Shown in pieces: positions 51,234 through 60,444 of a DNA stretch of 64,000 bases. This stretch comes from Lachnospiraceae bacterium (lineage in GTDB: Bacteria; Bacillota; Clostridia; Lachnospirales; Lachnospiraceae). Below the pieces are notes generated by a model. The model made no database searches and was not told the DNA's origin. It saw only the letters and a list, made by a program, of their open reading frames with translations. The stretch spans positions 39,897 through 103,896 of the forward strand of contig JAAUZK010000021.1 in NCBI GenBank assembly GCA_014804655.1, read 5' to 3'. Position 1 is the first letter of the stretch; each line of letters starts with the position of its first letter. Made by a program: the position numbers and the translations under genes.

Positions 51234-52217
51234 TTACATCCGGAAATTATCATCCTGCTGCACATTATCGGACTGTCCGCCGTTTTGCTGATTCATATCC
51301 TGATAACCTGTGCCGCTCTGGTAATTCTGCCCCTGCTGATTGTTCGGAACATTCTGATACCCCTGACTGTTCTGCCAGCCCTGATTCTGCTGGTAGTTCT
51401 GGTTCGGCTGATAATCCTGATATCCCTGATTCGGCTGATACCCCTGATAATTCTGAAAGCCTTGATTTGGTTGATAGTTCTGGTATCCTGCCCCGTTCTG
51501 ATACCCCGTCGGCGCATTGCCGAAGGTGATCTCTTTTAATGCCACATACAATTCTGCATCGGTCATATAGATATACGGATTCACATAGAAGATTGCCAGA
51601 ATGCCGCAGGTAAATAAGCTTAAGAAGATCCAGCCGAAGAACGACAGATCAAGCACGAACGCATTCCACTTATTGCCGTCCATCATCTGCTTACTCATCG
51701 CGAAAGCTTCCTTGGTATCAATCCCCGGATTCTCCGCCAAAATATAAGGAATCATACGGTATTCATACCCTTTGATGATACCGGGTATCACAAGCAGTAA
51801 CGACCATAAGAAAACATATAAGGCTCTTAAGAACATGGTCTTAACCACATTCATATAAGAATTGGAGAAAGCATATCCCAATTCGCCCAGCTCCGCCTTC
51901 TGATAATGGCTGACCACGAAGAAACGCTGCGCACCGACTACAAGCGGATTCAACAGAAATGCCGATACCGCAAATCCGATCACCATGACTACCAGCATCA
52001 CTACCATAAAACCAATGATAAAGCCGGCCACTTCCGCAGAAGACATGGAACCGTATCTGTAATTATTCGATGTTCTTTGCGTATAACTGCTACTGACAGA
52101 AGATCCTCCACCACCTACCATCGTAAGCACGAGTGCAACTAACACCATCTTCCAATAGTTGAATTTAAAAAACTTCTTAGCGTTATCTTTCAGTTCCGCT
52201 CTTGTCCACATTGACAA
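51234..52217 (-). CDS. DUF975 family membrane protein with Q/N/Y-rich C-terminal tail
   Basis: MWTRAELKDNAKKFFKFNYWKMVLVALV, AFSNSYMNVVKTMFLRALYVFLWSLLLVIPGIIKGYEYRMIPYILAENP; tail of YQPNQ/YQNYQ repeats. Confidence 0.9.
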   Translation of the reverse strand: MSMWTRAELKDNAKKFFKFNYWKMVLVALVLTMVGGGGSSVSSSYTQRTSNNYRYGSMSSAEVAGFIIGFMVVMLVVMVIGFAVSAFLLNPLVVGAQRFFVVSHYQKAELGELGYAFSNSYMNVVKTMFLRALYVFLWSLLLVIPGIIKGYEYRMIPYILAENPGIDTKEAFAMSKQMMDGNKWNAFVLDLSFFGWIFLSLFTCGILAIFYVNPYIYMTDAELYVALKEITFGNAPTGYQNGAGYQNYQPNQGFQNYQGYQPNQGYQDYQPNQNYQQNQGWQNSQGYQNVPNNQQGQNYQSGTGYQDMNQQNGGQSDNVQQDDNFRM

Positions 52218-52359
52218 CTTCTCCTCTCACCTCATATAAATAATTTCACTTTCAAGTCACTGTATTATAGTAATATATTATCCTATATTATGCAAGAAGA
52301 AAGTTGATTTCTCATTTCTTTTCGATAATGAGAACTGAACTGTCAAATGAAGTAAGGCG

Positions 52360-53118
52360 CTATCCGAATCTCCCGTCAATATAATCCCTCGTCCGCCGTT
52401 TGTCCGGGTGTGAGAAAATCTTATAGGTGGGAGCACACTCTATCACCTCTCCTCCGAAGAAGAAAGCCGTATGATCCGATACCCGCGCTGCCTGCTGCAT
52501 ATTATGCGTCACCACTACCACCGTATACCGCTTCTTTAAATCACACATTAGCTGCTCTACCCGCATGGTTGAAACCGGATCAAGCGCCGAAGTCGGCTCA
52601 TCCATAAGCAGCACCTCCGGCTCCATCGCCAGTGCGCGTGCAATACACAATCTCTGCTGCTGTCCACCTGATAATCCCAATGCCGGCCGCTCCAACCGGT
52701 CTTTCATCTCCTCCCATACCGCCGCCTCCTGCAGACTGCGCTCCACAATCCCGTCAAGCTGCTTTCTGTCCCTGATTCCATGCACCCTCGGTCCGTAGGC
52801 AACATTGTCATAGACGCTCATGGGAAAAGGATTCGGCTGTTGGAACACCATCCCCACTCTCCGGCGAAGCCCAGCCACATCCACTCCCACCCCATAGATA
52901 TCTTTCCCGTCAAGATATACGCTGCCCTCGATCTTCACATTGTCGATCAGATCATTCATTCTATTCAGCGTTTTCAGAAAGGTAGACTTTCCGCAGCCGG
53001 AAGGCCCGATCAGCGCAGTGACCGTCCCGGCATAAAGTGCAACGGAAACATCCCGAAGTGCATGACTATTTCCGTAGTATATGTTTAATTGATCCGTTCT
53101 GATCTTAACGGCAGCCAT
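52360..53118 (-). CDS. pstB: Phosphate ABC transporter ATP-binding protein
   Basis: [56 protein letters not shown]. Confidence 0.98.
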   Translation of the reverse strand: MAAVKIRTDQLNIYYGNSHALRDVSVALYAGTVTALIGPSGCGKSTFLKTLNRMNDLIDNVKIEGSVYLDGKDIYGVGVDVAGLRRRVGMVFQQPNPFPMSVYDNVAYGPRVHGIRDRKQLDGIVERSLQEAAVWEEMKDRLERPALGLSGGQQQRLCIARALAMEPEVLLMDEPTSALDPVSTMRVEQLMCDLKKRYTVVVVTHNMQQAARVSDHTAFFFGGEVIECAPTYKIFSHPDKRRTRDYIDGRFG

Positions 53119-53959
53119 AATGCACCATAAACCTCGACATTCTACTCACTATAAGATTAATCAGCATGACAATGCACAGCAGTACTACAGCAATACCGAA
53201 GGCCACGTCATACTGCCCCTTAGACATACTCAGATACATCTGCACAGTAAGCGTCCCGCCTGACTCCATGATCTTCCGCACCAAGCCCATTCCCCTTTGT
53301 GGCAGCAGATACCCGCTGCCTGCCGTAAAAAGCAGCGCCGCCGACTCACCCACGATCCGTCCCACCGCTAGAACCACTCCGGTTAAAATGCCCGATGATG
53401 CCGTAGGAAGCAGCACCGTACGTATCATGTACCACTTGCCGGCGCCCATGCCGAGCGCTCCCTCCCGATATCCGTCCGACACCGCCCGCAATGCTTCCTG
53501 CGTGTTTCTCGTAATTAACGGCAGTACCATGATCGTAAGCGTCAGCGCTCCCGTCAGAATCGAGTATCCAAGTCCCAATGTCGTCCCGAAAAACATCATG
53601 CCGAACAAACCAAACACAATAGACGGTATTCCCGCCAACGTCTCCAGGGCAAATTCGATCAGCCGAACGAGCCTGCCCCTTCTCGCATATTCATTCAGCC
53701 AGACTGCCGCTCCTACACCGACGGGGACTGCGATCAGAAGCGTCAGCACCGCGATATAAAACGTATTCACGATGTTACCTGCAATCCCCACGGTTCCCCG
53801 TATAATGCTTGATACGGTAGTTAAGAAAGACCACCCGACAGTGGGAATCCCTCTGACAAACACATAACCGATAATGCCCGCCAACAGAATCACGGAAAAA
53901 AATGCCGCAAGATAGATCATTCCTAGTATAAAAATGTCCGCAAGCCGTCTCTTACTCAT
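53105..53959 (-). CDS. pstA: Phosphate ABC transporter permease
   Basis: [63 protein letters not shown]; between pstB and pstC. Confidence 0.96.
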   Translation of the reverse strand: MSKRRLADIFILGMIYLAAFFSVILLAGIIGYVFVRGIPTVGWSFLTTVSSIIRGTVGIAGNIVNTFYIAVLTLLIAVPVGVGAAVWLNEYARRGRLVRLIEFALETLAGIPSIVFGLFGMMFFGTTLGLGYSILTGALTLTIMVLPLITRNTQEALRAVSDGYREGALGMGAGKWYMIRTVLLPTASSGILTGVVLAVGRIVGESAALLFTAGSGYLLPQRGMGLVRKIMESGGTLTVQMYLSMSKGQYDVAFGIAVVLLCIVMLINLIVSRMSRFMVHYGCR

Positions 53960-54933
53960 GGTTTTCCGTTTCCTTCCCTGTCACTTTTGGCAAATATCCC
54001 GTTCAATATCACATTGACCGCTACAATAAAAGCAAACAATACAAGCCCGATCGTAAACAGTACCTGTCTGTGCAATCCGCCGGCATATCCCATCTCACTG
54101 ACAATCGCCGTGGTAAGAAACCTGACCGAGCAAAAAGGCAACGGAAGGTTCACGGATCCGCCCGACACCAGCCCGACAGCCATAGCTTCCCCCATTGCCC
54201 TGCCGACCCCCAGCACCACCGCCGTGACGATTCCGGATCTCGCCGCCGGTAAGGTTACTTTACAGATCGTCTGCACCGGGGAGGCTCCCAGCGCAAGGGA
54301 TGAGGCCTTAAGCTGCATCGGCACCGCACGGATCGCCGCCTCACTGATATGTATGACCGTCGGCAATATCATAACCGCCAGCACTAATACCGCCGTCAAG
54401 AGATTTGCCCCGCCCGTAAACCGATGACTTTCCGAACCGCGAAACAGGTTCTGCTCTATCCTGTACATGAACGGATTCAGGATCATTAATCCCAACAGTC
54501 CGTAAATTACCGAGGGAATTCCCGCCAATAACTCCACTGCCCCTCTCACCACTGCGGCCGGACGCTCTGGTGCTATTTCCGCAATAAAAACCGCCGTGAG
54601 TAATGCGATCGGCACCGCGATCACAATGGCAGCCGTCGTGCCGACGACCGATGTCAGCACGATGTAAAGTATACCAAAGGACGGTACATCCGCAGTCGGT
54701 TTCCACTCCGCATGGAATAAAATATCCCTGATGCCCAGTCGAAAAACCGCCGGCAGACCATTAGCTGCCATGTAAAACATAATTGCAACAACCGCAAATA
54801 TCGAACAGAACGCACATGCCGCAAAGACTGCCTGCGAAACACTTTCCACCGCATGCTTACGCCTTTCATCGGCTGTGCCGTCTGAAAACACCCGATACAT
54901 TCTCTGTCTCATAAAACCCCCTTTTCTGCGCAT
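53956..54933 (-). CDS. pstC: Phosphate ABC transporter permease
   Basis: VELLAGIPSVIYGLLGLMIL, LGASPVQTICKVTLPAARSGIVTAVVLGVGRAMGEAMAV. Confidence 0.96.
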   Translation of the reverse strand: MRRKGGFMRQRMYRVFSDGTADERRKHAVESVSQAVFAACAFCSIFAVVAIMFYMAANGLPAVFRLGIRDILFHAEWKPTADVPSFGILYIVLTSVVGTTAAIVIAVPIALLTAVFIAEIAPERPAAVVRGAVELLAGIPSVIYGLLGLMILNPFMYRIEQNLFRGSESHRFTGGANLLTAVLVLAVMILPTVIHISEAAIRAVPMQLKASSLALGASPVQTICKVTLPAARSGIVTAVVLGVGRAMGEAMAVGLVSGGSVNLPLPFCSVRFLTTAIVSEMGYAGGLHRQVLFTIGLVLFAFIVAVNVILNGIFAKSDREGNGKP

Positions 54934-55811
54934 TCATCATACGGCGGCGTAACCAGCCCGACCGATTCAATCAGTTGCCTTCCCTCGTCCGAGCGAATGT
55001 AAGAAAAGAACTCACGCACTGCCGCACTTTGCTGCGAAACCGCCCCGTCGGTCACCATGATAAGAGGACGACTGAGCCGATATCCGCCGTCCTGTATCTC
55101 TTCCCGTGTAGGCAGCCGGCCGTCCAACGCAAGAATCCGTACTGTATCGTCCGGTATGTCTATCGAAACATAACCGATCGCTCCCGGAGTCGCCGTAACC
55201 CGCGCCATAACCGCGCCGGAAGAATCCATCTCGTTGGCATATACGCAGATATCTTCCCTATCTAAAATTTCCTCAAAGACACTCCGCGTACCGCTTCCCG
55301 CTTCCCGCCCCACTACCACTATCGCTTCGTCTGCGCCGCCCGCTTCCTGCCAGTTTCTGATCCTGCCCGCATAGATATCTCTTAACTGCTCCATGGTCAA
55401 TCCCTCAACCGCATTAGAGGGGTGCGTGATCACCGCGATCCCATCAATCGCAGCCACATGTTCCACCGCACCCGCATTAAGCTCTTCCTGCCGCAGTCTT
55501 CTGGATGAATTACCAATATCTGCGCGTCCGGCCAGTACCGATTCAATTCCCGCTGACGACCCCGTGAATTCCACGGTAACCGATATATTCGGATAAGCAG
55601 CCATGAAGCCCTCCGTCAGAGCACCGGAAAGATTCTCCATCGCGGTAGAACCCGCCATGACGATCACACCCTCCACAGACACCTCTTCCGTATCCGGCGC
55701 TTTCTCTTTTTGCATGGAAAAAATTCCTCTGCCTCCTCCGATGCCGTACACCATCATCCAAAGAACAAAGCCGATCAATATTCCGCTGCCGATTCCTGCA
55801 GTCTTCTTCAT
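54909..55811 (-). CDS. pstS: Phosphate-binding protein
   Basis: VIMAGSTAMENLSGALTEGFMAAYPNISVTVEFTGSSAGIESVLAGRADIGNSSR, GREAGSGTRSVFEE. Confidence 0.94.
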   Translation of the reverse strand: MKKTAGIGSGILIGFVLWMMVYGIGGGRGIFSMQKEKAPDTEEVSVEGVIVMAGSTAMENLSGALTEGFMAAYPNISVTVEFTGSSAGIESVLAGRADIGNSSRRLRQEELNAGAVEHVAAIDGIAVITHPSNAVEGLTMEQLRDIYAGRIRNWQEAGGADEAIVVVGREAGSGTRSVFEEILDREDICVYANEMDSSGAVMARVTATPGAIGYVSIDIPDDTVRILALDGRLPTREEIQDGGYRLSRPLIMVTDGAVSQQSAAVREFFSYIRSDEGRQLIESVGLVTPPYDECAEKGVL

Positions 55812-55902
55812 GTAACCGCTTCTTTCTGTTCTGTGGCAGTCTGGCCCCTGCCTGCTTCTTACAATTTATGCGCCTCCCCGTTGTCCATATCCGAAAAAAT
55901 TA

Positions 55903-55948
55903 TTCAAAAAGAACAGCCATCTATTTCCTAGTGACTGTTCTTTTTGAA
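55903..55948. terminator. Terminator-like hairpin between PTP gene and pstS
   Basis: TTCAAAAAGAACAG-n18-CTGTTCTTTTTGAA, bidirectional form. Confidence 0.7.
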
Positions 55949-56040
55949 TTGAGTTTCCTTCTATTGCGAGATTATGAGTTATTCCTATGAGATACTGCGT
56001 ATCTCGGAAAACTCGTCGTAAACTCAAAAATATGGAATAG

Positions 56041-56496
56041 TTATGATGTTGTCAAATAGTCCAGAAATGCCTCGCAGCCCTCTAAGACATCATCGTAAGT
56101 TACGTCAAATTCTCCCGTATACCATGGATCGGCAATCGCTCTGCTGCTCCCGGCATATTCCAAAAGCTTGTGTATCTTATTCTCCGGATCGCCACCCGCA
56201 ATTCTGGTCATGTTGCGAATGTTGGCCTCGTCCATGCCGATGAGATAGTCGTATCTGTCGTAATCTGCCCTCGTCATCTGTACCGCGCGGTGCGGAACAA
56301 CCGGAATGCCTACGGATCGGAGTTTGTTGACTGTACCATAGTGTGGGCTGTTGCCTATTTCCTCTCTGCTGGTGGCCGCGGAAGCAATTTGAAATTGGTG
56401 CTCCAGGTGGCGCTGCTTCACCAGATGGGTCATGACGCTCTCTGCCATGGTGCTACGGCAGATGTTGCCGTGGCACACAAATAATATCTTAATCAT
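56041..56496 (-). CDS. Low-molecular-weight protein tyrosine phosphatase
   Basis: MIKILFVCHGNICRSTMAESVMTHLV (CX5R) and DPWYTGEFDVTYDDV. Confidence 0.95.
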   Translation of the reverse strand: MIKILFVCHGNICRSTMAESVMTHLVKQRHLEHQFQIASAATSREEIGNSPHYGTVNKLRSVGIPVVPHRAVQMTRADYDRYDYLIGMDEANIRNMTRIAGGDPENKIHKLLEYAGSSRAIADPWYTGEFDVTYDDVLEGCEAFLDYLTTS

Positions 56497-56601
56497 GTTG
56501 ATTTTTCCTCCTAAAATGCCGTGATTTGCCGTGTTTTGGCACGATTTGCAAGGTTTGAAATTTCCGTCAAGTTTGTTAAAAATGTAACAAAAATGCCAAA
56601 T

Positions 56602-56673
56602 CGGGGCAAAACGGGGCAAATTGATTCCGTCAAACGTAGTAAAAACGTAGTAGGAATCGGGGGCTTTTACTAC
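56602..56673. repeat. Cluster of short direct/inverted repeats next to int
   Basis: CGGGGCAAA at 56602 and 56612; AACGTAGTA at 56633 and 56644; GTAGTAAAA (56636) inverted as TTTTACTAC (56665). Confidence 0.7.
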
Positions 56674-56715
56674 TCTCGTATTTTAGCATAAATTTATGTA
56701 TTGCGGTATAGGGAA

Positions 56716-56742
56716 TTAAAAAAAGCCCTGCCGGAGCAGGGC
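56716..56742 (-). terminator. Rho-independent terminator after integrase
   Basis: Minus strand GCCCTGC-TCCG-GCAGGGC followed by TTTTTTTAATT. Confidence 0.9.
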
Positions 56743-56748
56743 GCGGGT

Positions 56749-58023
56749 TCAGATTGCCCGGAACATTTTCTGTGAGACGGGCTTCTCCTCTTTATTCTTT
56801 TCCAGTTCCTTTCTGGCATTCTCCAGTTCCTCCATCCGTTTCAGCTCATCTGTTGCATCCTCCAAGCCAAGGTGGGTGTAGGTGTTAAGGGTGACTCCGA
56901 TATCGCTGTGCCCCATAAGGTACTGGAGCGTCTTGGGGTTCATGCCGGACTTCGCCATGTTGCTGCAGTAGGTGTGGCGGCAGACGTGGGGAGTGATATT
57001 CGGTATCTGCACCCGGTAGATATCGTTGTACCTTTTTACCATGTGGTTGAAGCGGTGTTCCCAATGCATGGCCACTTCCGGGTAGCCGTTCTTATCCGTG
57101 AAAAGGAATCCGGCATAACCGTCCACCACCCTCTCGTATTCCGGTGCTTCCCTGTCCTCTATGATCGCCCGGAAGCACTGCGCCACGTCATCCGTCATGG
57201 GCAGCTTCCTTGTCCCTGCATTGGTCTTGGTGGATTCAATCACCAGCCGCATATCGGAAGTCCGCTGGAGCTGGTGGTCGATATTGATGACCTTGTTTTC
57301 GAGGTCGATGTCCCGCAGGGTCAGGCCGCAGAATTCTGAAATCCGCATTCCAGTGTGGAAAAGGATATAGACCACTTCGTAATACTTGTAATAAACATTA
57401 TCGTCATGGATGAATTTTAGGAACTTCCGCATCTGGTCTTTTGTAATGGCCTCCCTCGTCACGCTGTCATTGACCACCACCCCGGCAAGCTCAAATCCGA
57501 AGGGGTTTTTTAACAGCACGTCATCGTCAACCGCCATCTGGAAAGCCGGGCGCAGGACGCCCCTCACTGTCTTGACGGTGCTGTACCTCCGCCCGTCCTG
57601 CTGGAGCTTGATCAGGAACAGCTTCGCGTCCGATGTCTTGATCTGTGAAATCTTTTTGTCATTGAAATCCTCGCCTTTTAAGACGTTCTGTACAAACTTA
57701 TAATTCGTGAGCGTGTTTGGCTTTGCCGCCGTTTTCGTTGCAAGGTACCGTTCCACCAGTTCCCCCACCGTGATGTTCTTCCCCAGAGGGTCCGAAAGGG
57801 AATCAAGGTCATACCCGATCTGCTTTTCAAGCTCCCGCAGTGAAAGGCAGGGCTTCTTCCCAACCGGGAGGGTGTCCGTAGGCTCCAGCCGCCAACTGTA
57901 CACAAAATGCGGCTTGCCGTTTACATGGTACTTGAACTGGTATTTCCCGTCCGCGCGGATGGATTCCCCCCTGCGCAGGACGCGGTGCTTGGAATCACGC
58001 CGTGACTTTGCTTTTCCCGCCAT
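56749..58023 (-). CDS. int: Tyrosine-type site-specific integrase (Tn916/phage type)
   Basis: HTGMRISEFCGLTLRDID, HVCRHTYCSNMAKSGMNPKTLQYLMGHSDIGVTLNTYTHL. Confidence 0.96.
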   Translation of the reverse strand: MAGKAKSRRDSKHRVLRRGESIRADGKYQFKYHVNGKPHFVYSWRLEPTDTLPVGKKPCLSLRELEKQIGYDLDSLSDPLGKNITVGELVERYLATKTAAKPNTLTNYKFVQNVLKGEDFNDKKISQIKTSDAKLFLIKLQQDGRRYSTVKTVRGVLRPAFQMAVDDDVLLKNPFGFELAGVVVNDSVTREAITKDQMRKFLKFIHDDNVYYKYYEVVYILFHTGMRISEFCGLTLRDIDLENKVINIDHQLQRTSDMRLVIESTKTNAGTRKLPMTDDVAQCFRAIIEDREAPEYERVVDGYAGFLFTDKNGYPEVAMHWEHRFNHMVKRYNDIYRVQIPNITPHVCRHTYCSNMAKSGMNPKTLQYLMGHSDIGVTLNTYTHLGLEDATDELKRMEELENARKELEKNKEEKPVSQKMFRAI

Positions 58024-58234
58024 TTAACAGCCCCTCCTTTACCTCCGGATTCTCCTCCAGATATTTTTCAAACTCACCCCGCAGGATGAGCCTGCGTTTC
58101 CCATACAGGGCGGTGTACTTTTTGCATTTCCCGTCTTTTAAGAACCTGTTAAATTTCCTCCTGCTGAAGCCGAAATATTCGATTGCCTCCTCCGGGTTCA
58201 GCACGTCTTTTTGTGCAAGTGACGGTTTTCTCAT
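57995..58234 (-). CDS. Small HTH/excisionase-like protein
   Basis: VLNPEEAIEYFGFSRRKFNRFLKDGKCKKYTALYGKRRLILRGEFEKYLEEN; overlaps int start; start trimmed to MRKPSLAQ. Confidence 0.75.
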   Translation of the reverse strand: MRKPSLAQKDVLNPEEAIEYFGFSRRKFNRFLKDGKCKKYTALYGKRRLILRGEFEKYLEENPEVKEGLLNGGKSKVTA

Positions 58235-58333
58235 TGTGGCATTTCCTCCTTTCCTGTGGCCGGATTTTCCGGTCATGACATCTATCACTCTAAAGCCGGG
58301 AAAAGTCAACTACTTACGGCAGATAAAAGGGAT

Positions 58334-58576
58334 TTATAACGCAGAACATTCCTCCACGAACTTCTCAAATTTTGCGCGGATGATGAGATACCTGTTCCCG
58401 CTGAAAACTGCAAACCGCCCGGTGTTATCCTCCGCCAGCCGCCGCATCTTTTTTACCCCGATATTGAAATAGACCGATGCCTCCCTGATGGTCAGCATAT
58501 ATTTTTCACTCACGGGCATGGTAACGTTTTCCATTTCACTATTTCTTTCCTGCATAAATAAAACCTCTCTTTCCAT
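58334..58576 (-). CDS. Tn916-type excisionase-like protein
   Basis: MLTIREASVYFNIGVKKMRRLAEDNTGRFAVFSGNRYLIIRAKFEKFVEE. Confidence 0.85.
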   Translation of the reverse strand: MEREVLFMQERNSEMENVTMPVSEKYMLTIREASVYFNIGVKKMRRLAEDNTGRFAVFSGNRYLIIRAKFEKFVEECSAL

Positions 58577-59890
58577 CTATATCCGGGTGGTGAACGCAAG
58601 CGAAATCCACCCGTCCCTCTTTTCCTGATAGGCTTTCAGCAAGCCCCACCCGTCCTTTTCCTCAACGATGGTGAACACGCCAACACCTGTGAACTTGCCC
58701 GTCTTTGGGTATGACGTTCCGGGGCCGCGGCGGATATTCAGATCGGGGATTGCTACCCTCACCATGTAGGGCGCGGAAAGGGTAAGGCTCTCCATGAACT
58801 GCACCTGCCCCTCTTCCATAATGGCTTTCAGGATGGAAAGAATCTTCTCTCCATACTTTTCTCCTGCCGCCCATCCCTTCCCCTGCGGGTTTTCCTTCTG
58901 CCCAAGCCACTCCACATAAGGCGCACAGCCCCTTGTGACATAGCGGAAACGTGGATCAATTCTTTCATTTATTAATGCATCCGTGGAGGCATAGGCTTTG
59001 AGGTGCTGCACCTGCGCCCGGATGCCAAGCTGCGGCGATGCAAAAGACAGCCCCGTTTTGCCCCTCTGCGTCACCCCAAGGCCGCAGAAATTGTTCTGCT
59101 TTAAGCTAACCGCAGAGCCGGAGAAAGTGAAGTTCCCGGTTTCCAAGCAGGACTGCGCAAAAGCGATATCGCCCCTCACGCCCTCTGCCTCCCCTTCCGA
59201 AAGGTACAGCGGGATCATATCCAGTACGGACTGCACCACGGATGGATTTTTCTTTTTCAGATAGGATGCCATCTGCCCTGCCGCGGCTTTGGCCTTTCCC
59301 ATAACGGCAGTAAGGGAATCCGTATCAGAGCCGCCCTCCATAGCTGCCTTGATGTCTTTTCGGAACTGCCCCATAGAAAGGCCGAACTTAGACCACAGAT
59401 GCTCTACATCACCGTGGTTGCTTGCAATGCCCCTTTTACACCCTTCCGAATGGGAAATCACCACGCCATCTGCCATAGGGTCCAAATGGAACTGCCGACA
59501 AAGATGTGCAAACAATTCCACTGCATATTTATAGGTGGCAAGCACATGGGCTTTCGTGTTCTCCCCGTTCCCGGTTTCCGTCCATGCCGCGCCGCTGGTG
59601 TATTTAATCGTGGCAGGCTCCGTCATTTCCACACCGATGTGGGTATTGTTTGCGCCGCCCCCGCAGTGCCAGCCACGGTGTTCCCACGGAAGTATCTGGT
59701 ACAAATTCCCGCCAGGCTCAATGATGGCGTGGACACAGGCGTTTGCGTCCGGCCTGTTCCAGTTCTTCATAAACACATCCGCCTTTGGCTGCGGGCATCC
59801 CACCGAGTGGATCATAAGCCCCTGCACGGTGATGTGTTTCCCTGCCTTATAGCAGCCGGACTCTGTAAGGTAATTCTGTATTAAATTCAT
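58577..59890 (-). CDS. Endolysin: amidase_2 + glucosaminidase + SH3-like domain
   Basis: GLMIHSVGCPQPKADVF...HIGVEMTEP...SHSEGCKRGIASNHGDVEHLW; FAQSCLETGNFTFSGSAVSLKQNNFCGLGVT; VAIPDLNIRRGPGTSYPKTG. Confidence 0.93.
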   Translation of the reverse strand: MNLIQNYLTESGCYKAGKHITVQGLMIHSVGCPQPKADVFMKNWNRPDANACVHAIIEPGGNLYQILPWEHRGWHCGGGANNTHIGVEMTEPATIKYTSGAAWTETGNGENTKAHVLATYKYAVELFAHLCRQFHLDPMADGVVISHSEGCKRGIASNHGDVEHLWSKFGLSMGQFRKDIKAAMEGGSDTDSLTAVMGKAKAAAGQMASYLKKKNPSVVQSVLDMIPLYLSEGEAEGVRGDIAFAQSCLETGNFTFSGSAVSLKQNNFCGLGVTQRGKTGLSFASPQLGIRAQVQHLKAYASTDALINERIDPRFRYVTRGCAPYVEWLGQKENPQGKGWAAGEKYGEKILSILKAIMEEGQVQFMESLTLSAPYMVRVAIPDLNIRRGPGTSYPKTGKFTGVGVFTIVEEKDGWGLLKAYQEKRDGWISLAFTTRI

Positions 59891-59962
59891 TCCGTTTCCC
59901 TCTCTTTCTGCACATGAAAAAAGGCAACAGTTTTCCACCGATGCCCTAAAATGAAAGTTCCA

Positions 59963-60367
59963 TTATTCCCCTTTTTCCTCCCGTAACTGCTCCAGAACGG
60001 CTTTCAGCTTCTCCGGGATGGGAAGCCCTATCCTCGCGGCATTCTCCAGGATGGAGATACCCTCATTGGAAAGGTAAAAGAAAATGACTGCCGTCCGCAG
60101 GACGCTCCCGTTCCCGATGATGTGGGTGTCCACGATATGCCCCACCGCCACAAGGCAGAAAATGACCACCTTCTTAAAAATGCCCTTAAATCCTACTTCA
60201 CTGGAAAGCTGCTTCTCCACCGCCGCTGCCATAAGCCCTGTGGCATAGTCCACCACAACGAATACCACCAGCGCATATAGGAAGCCGTCAAAACCTCCCA
60301 TCACCGCGCCCAGCGCACCGCCAAGCGCCGCAAATGCGTACTGTGCCGCTTCAATAAAATTCTTCAT
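59963..60367 (-). CDS. Phage holin (holin_4 / TcdE-like family)
   Basis: VVVDYATGLMAAAVEKQLSSEVGFKGIFKKVVIFCLVAVGHIVDTHI, YLSNEGISILENAARIGLPIPEKL. Confidence 0.93.
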   Translation of the reverse strand: MKNFIEAAQYAFAALGGALGAVMGGFDGFLYALVVFVVVDYATGLMAAAVEKQLSSEVGFKGIFKKVVIFCLVAVGHIVDTHIIGNGSVLRTAVIFFYLSNEGISILENAARIGLPIPEKLKAVLEQLREEKGE

Positions 60368-60444
60368 CACAATTCCTCCTTCAAATTTTGAGTATGAAAA
60401 AAGCGGCTGCCCGTCATGGACACCCGCCTGTTTCCAAATGTTTA

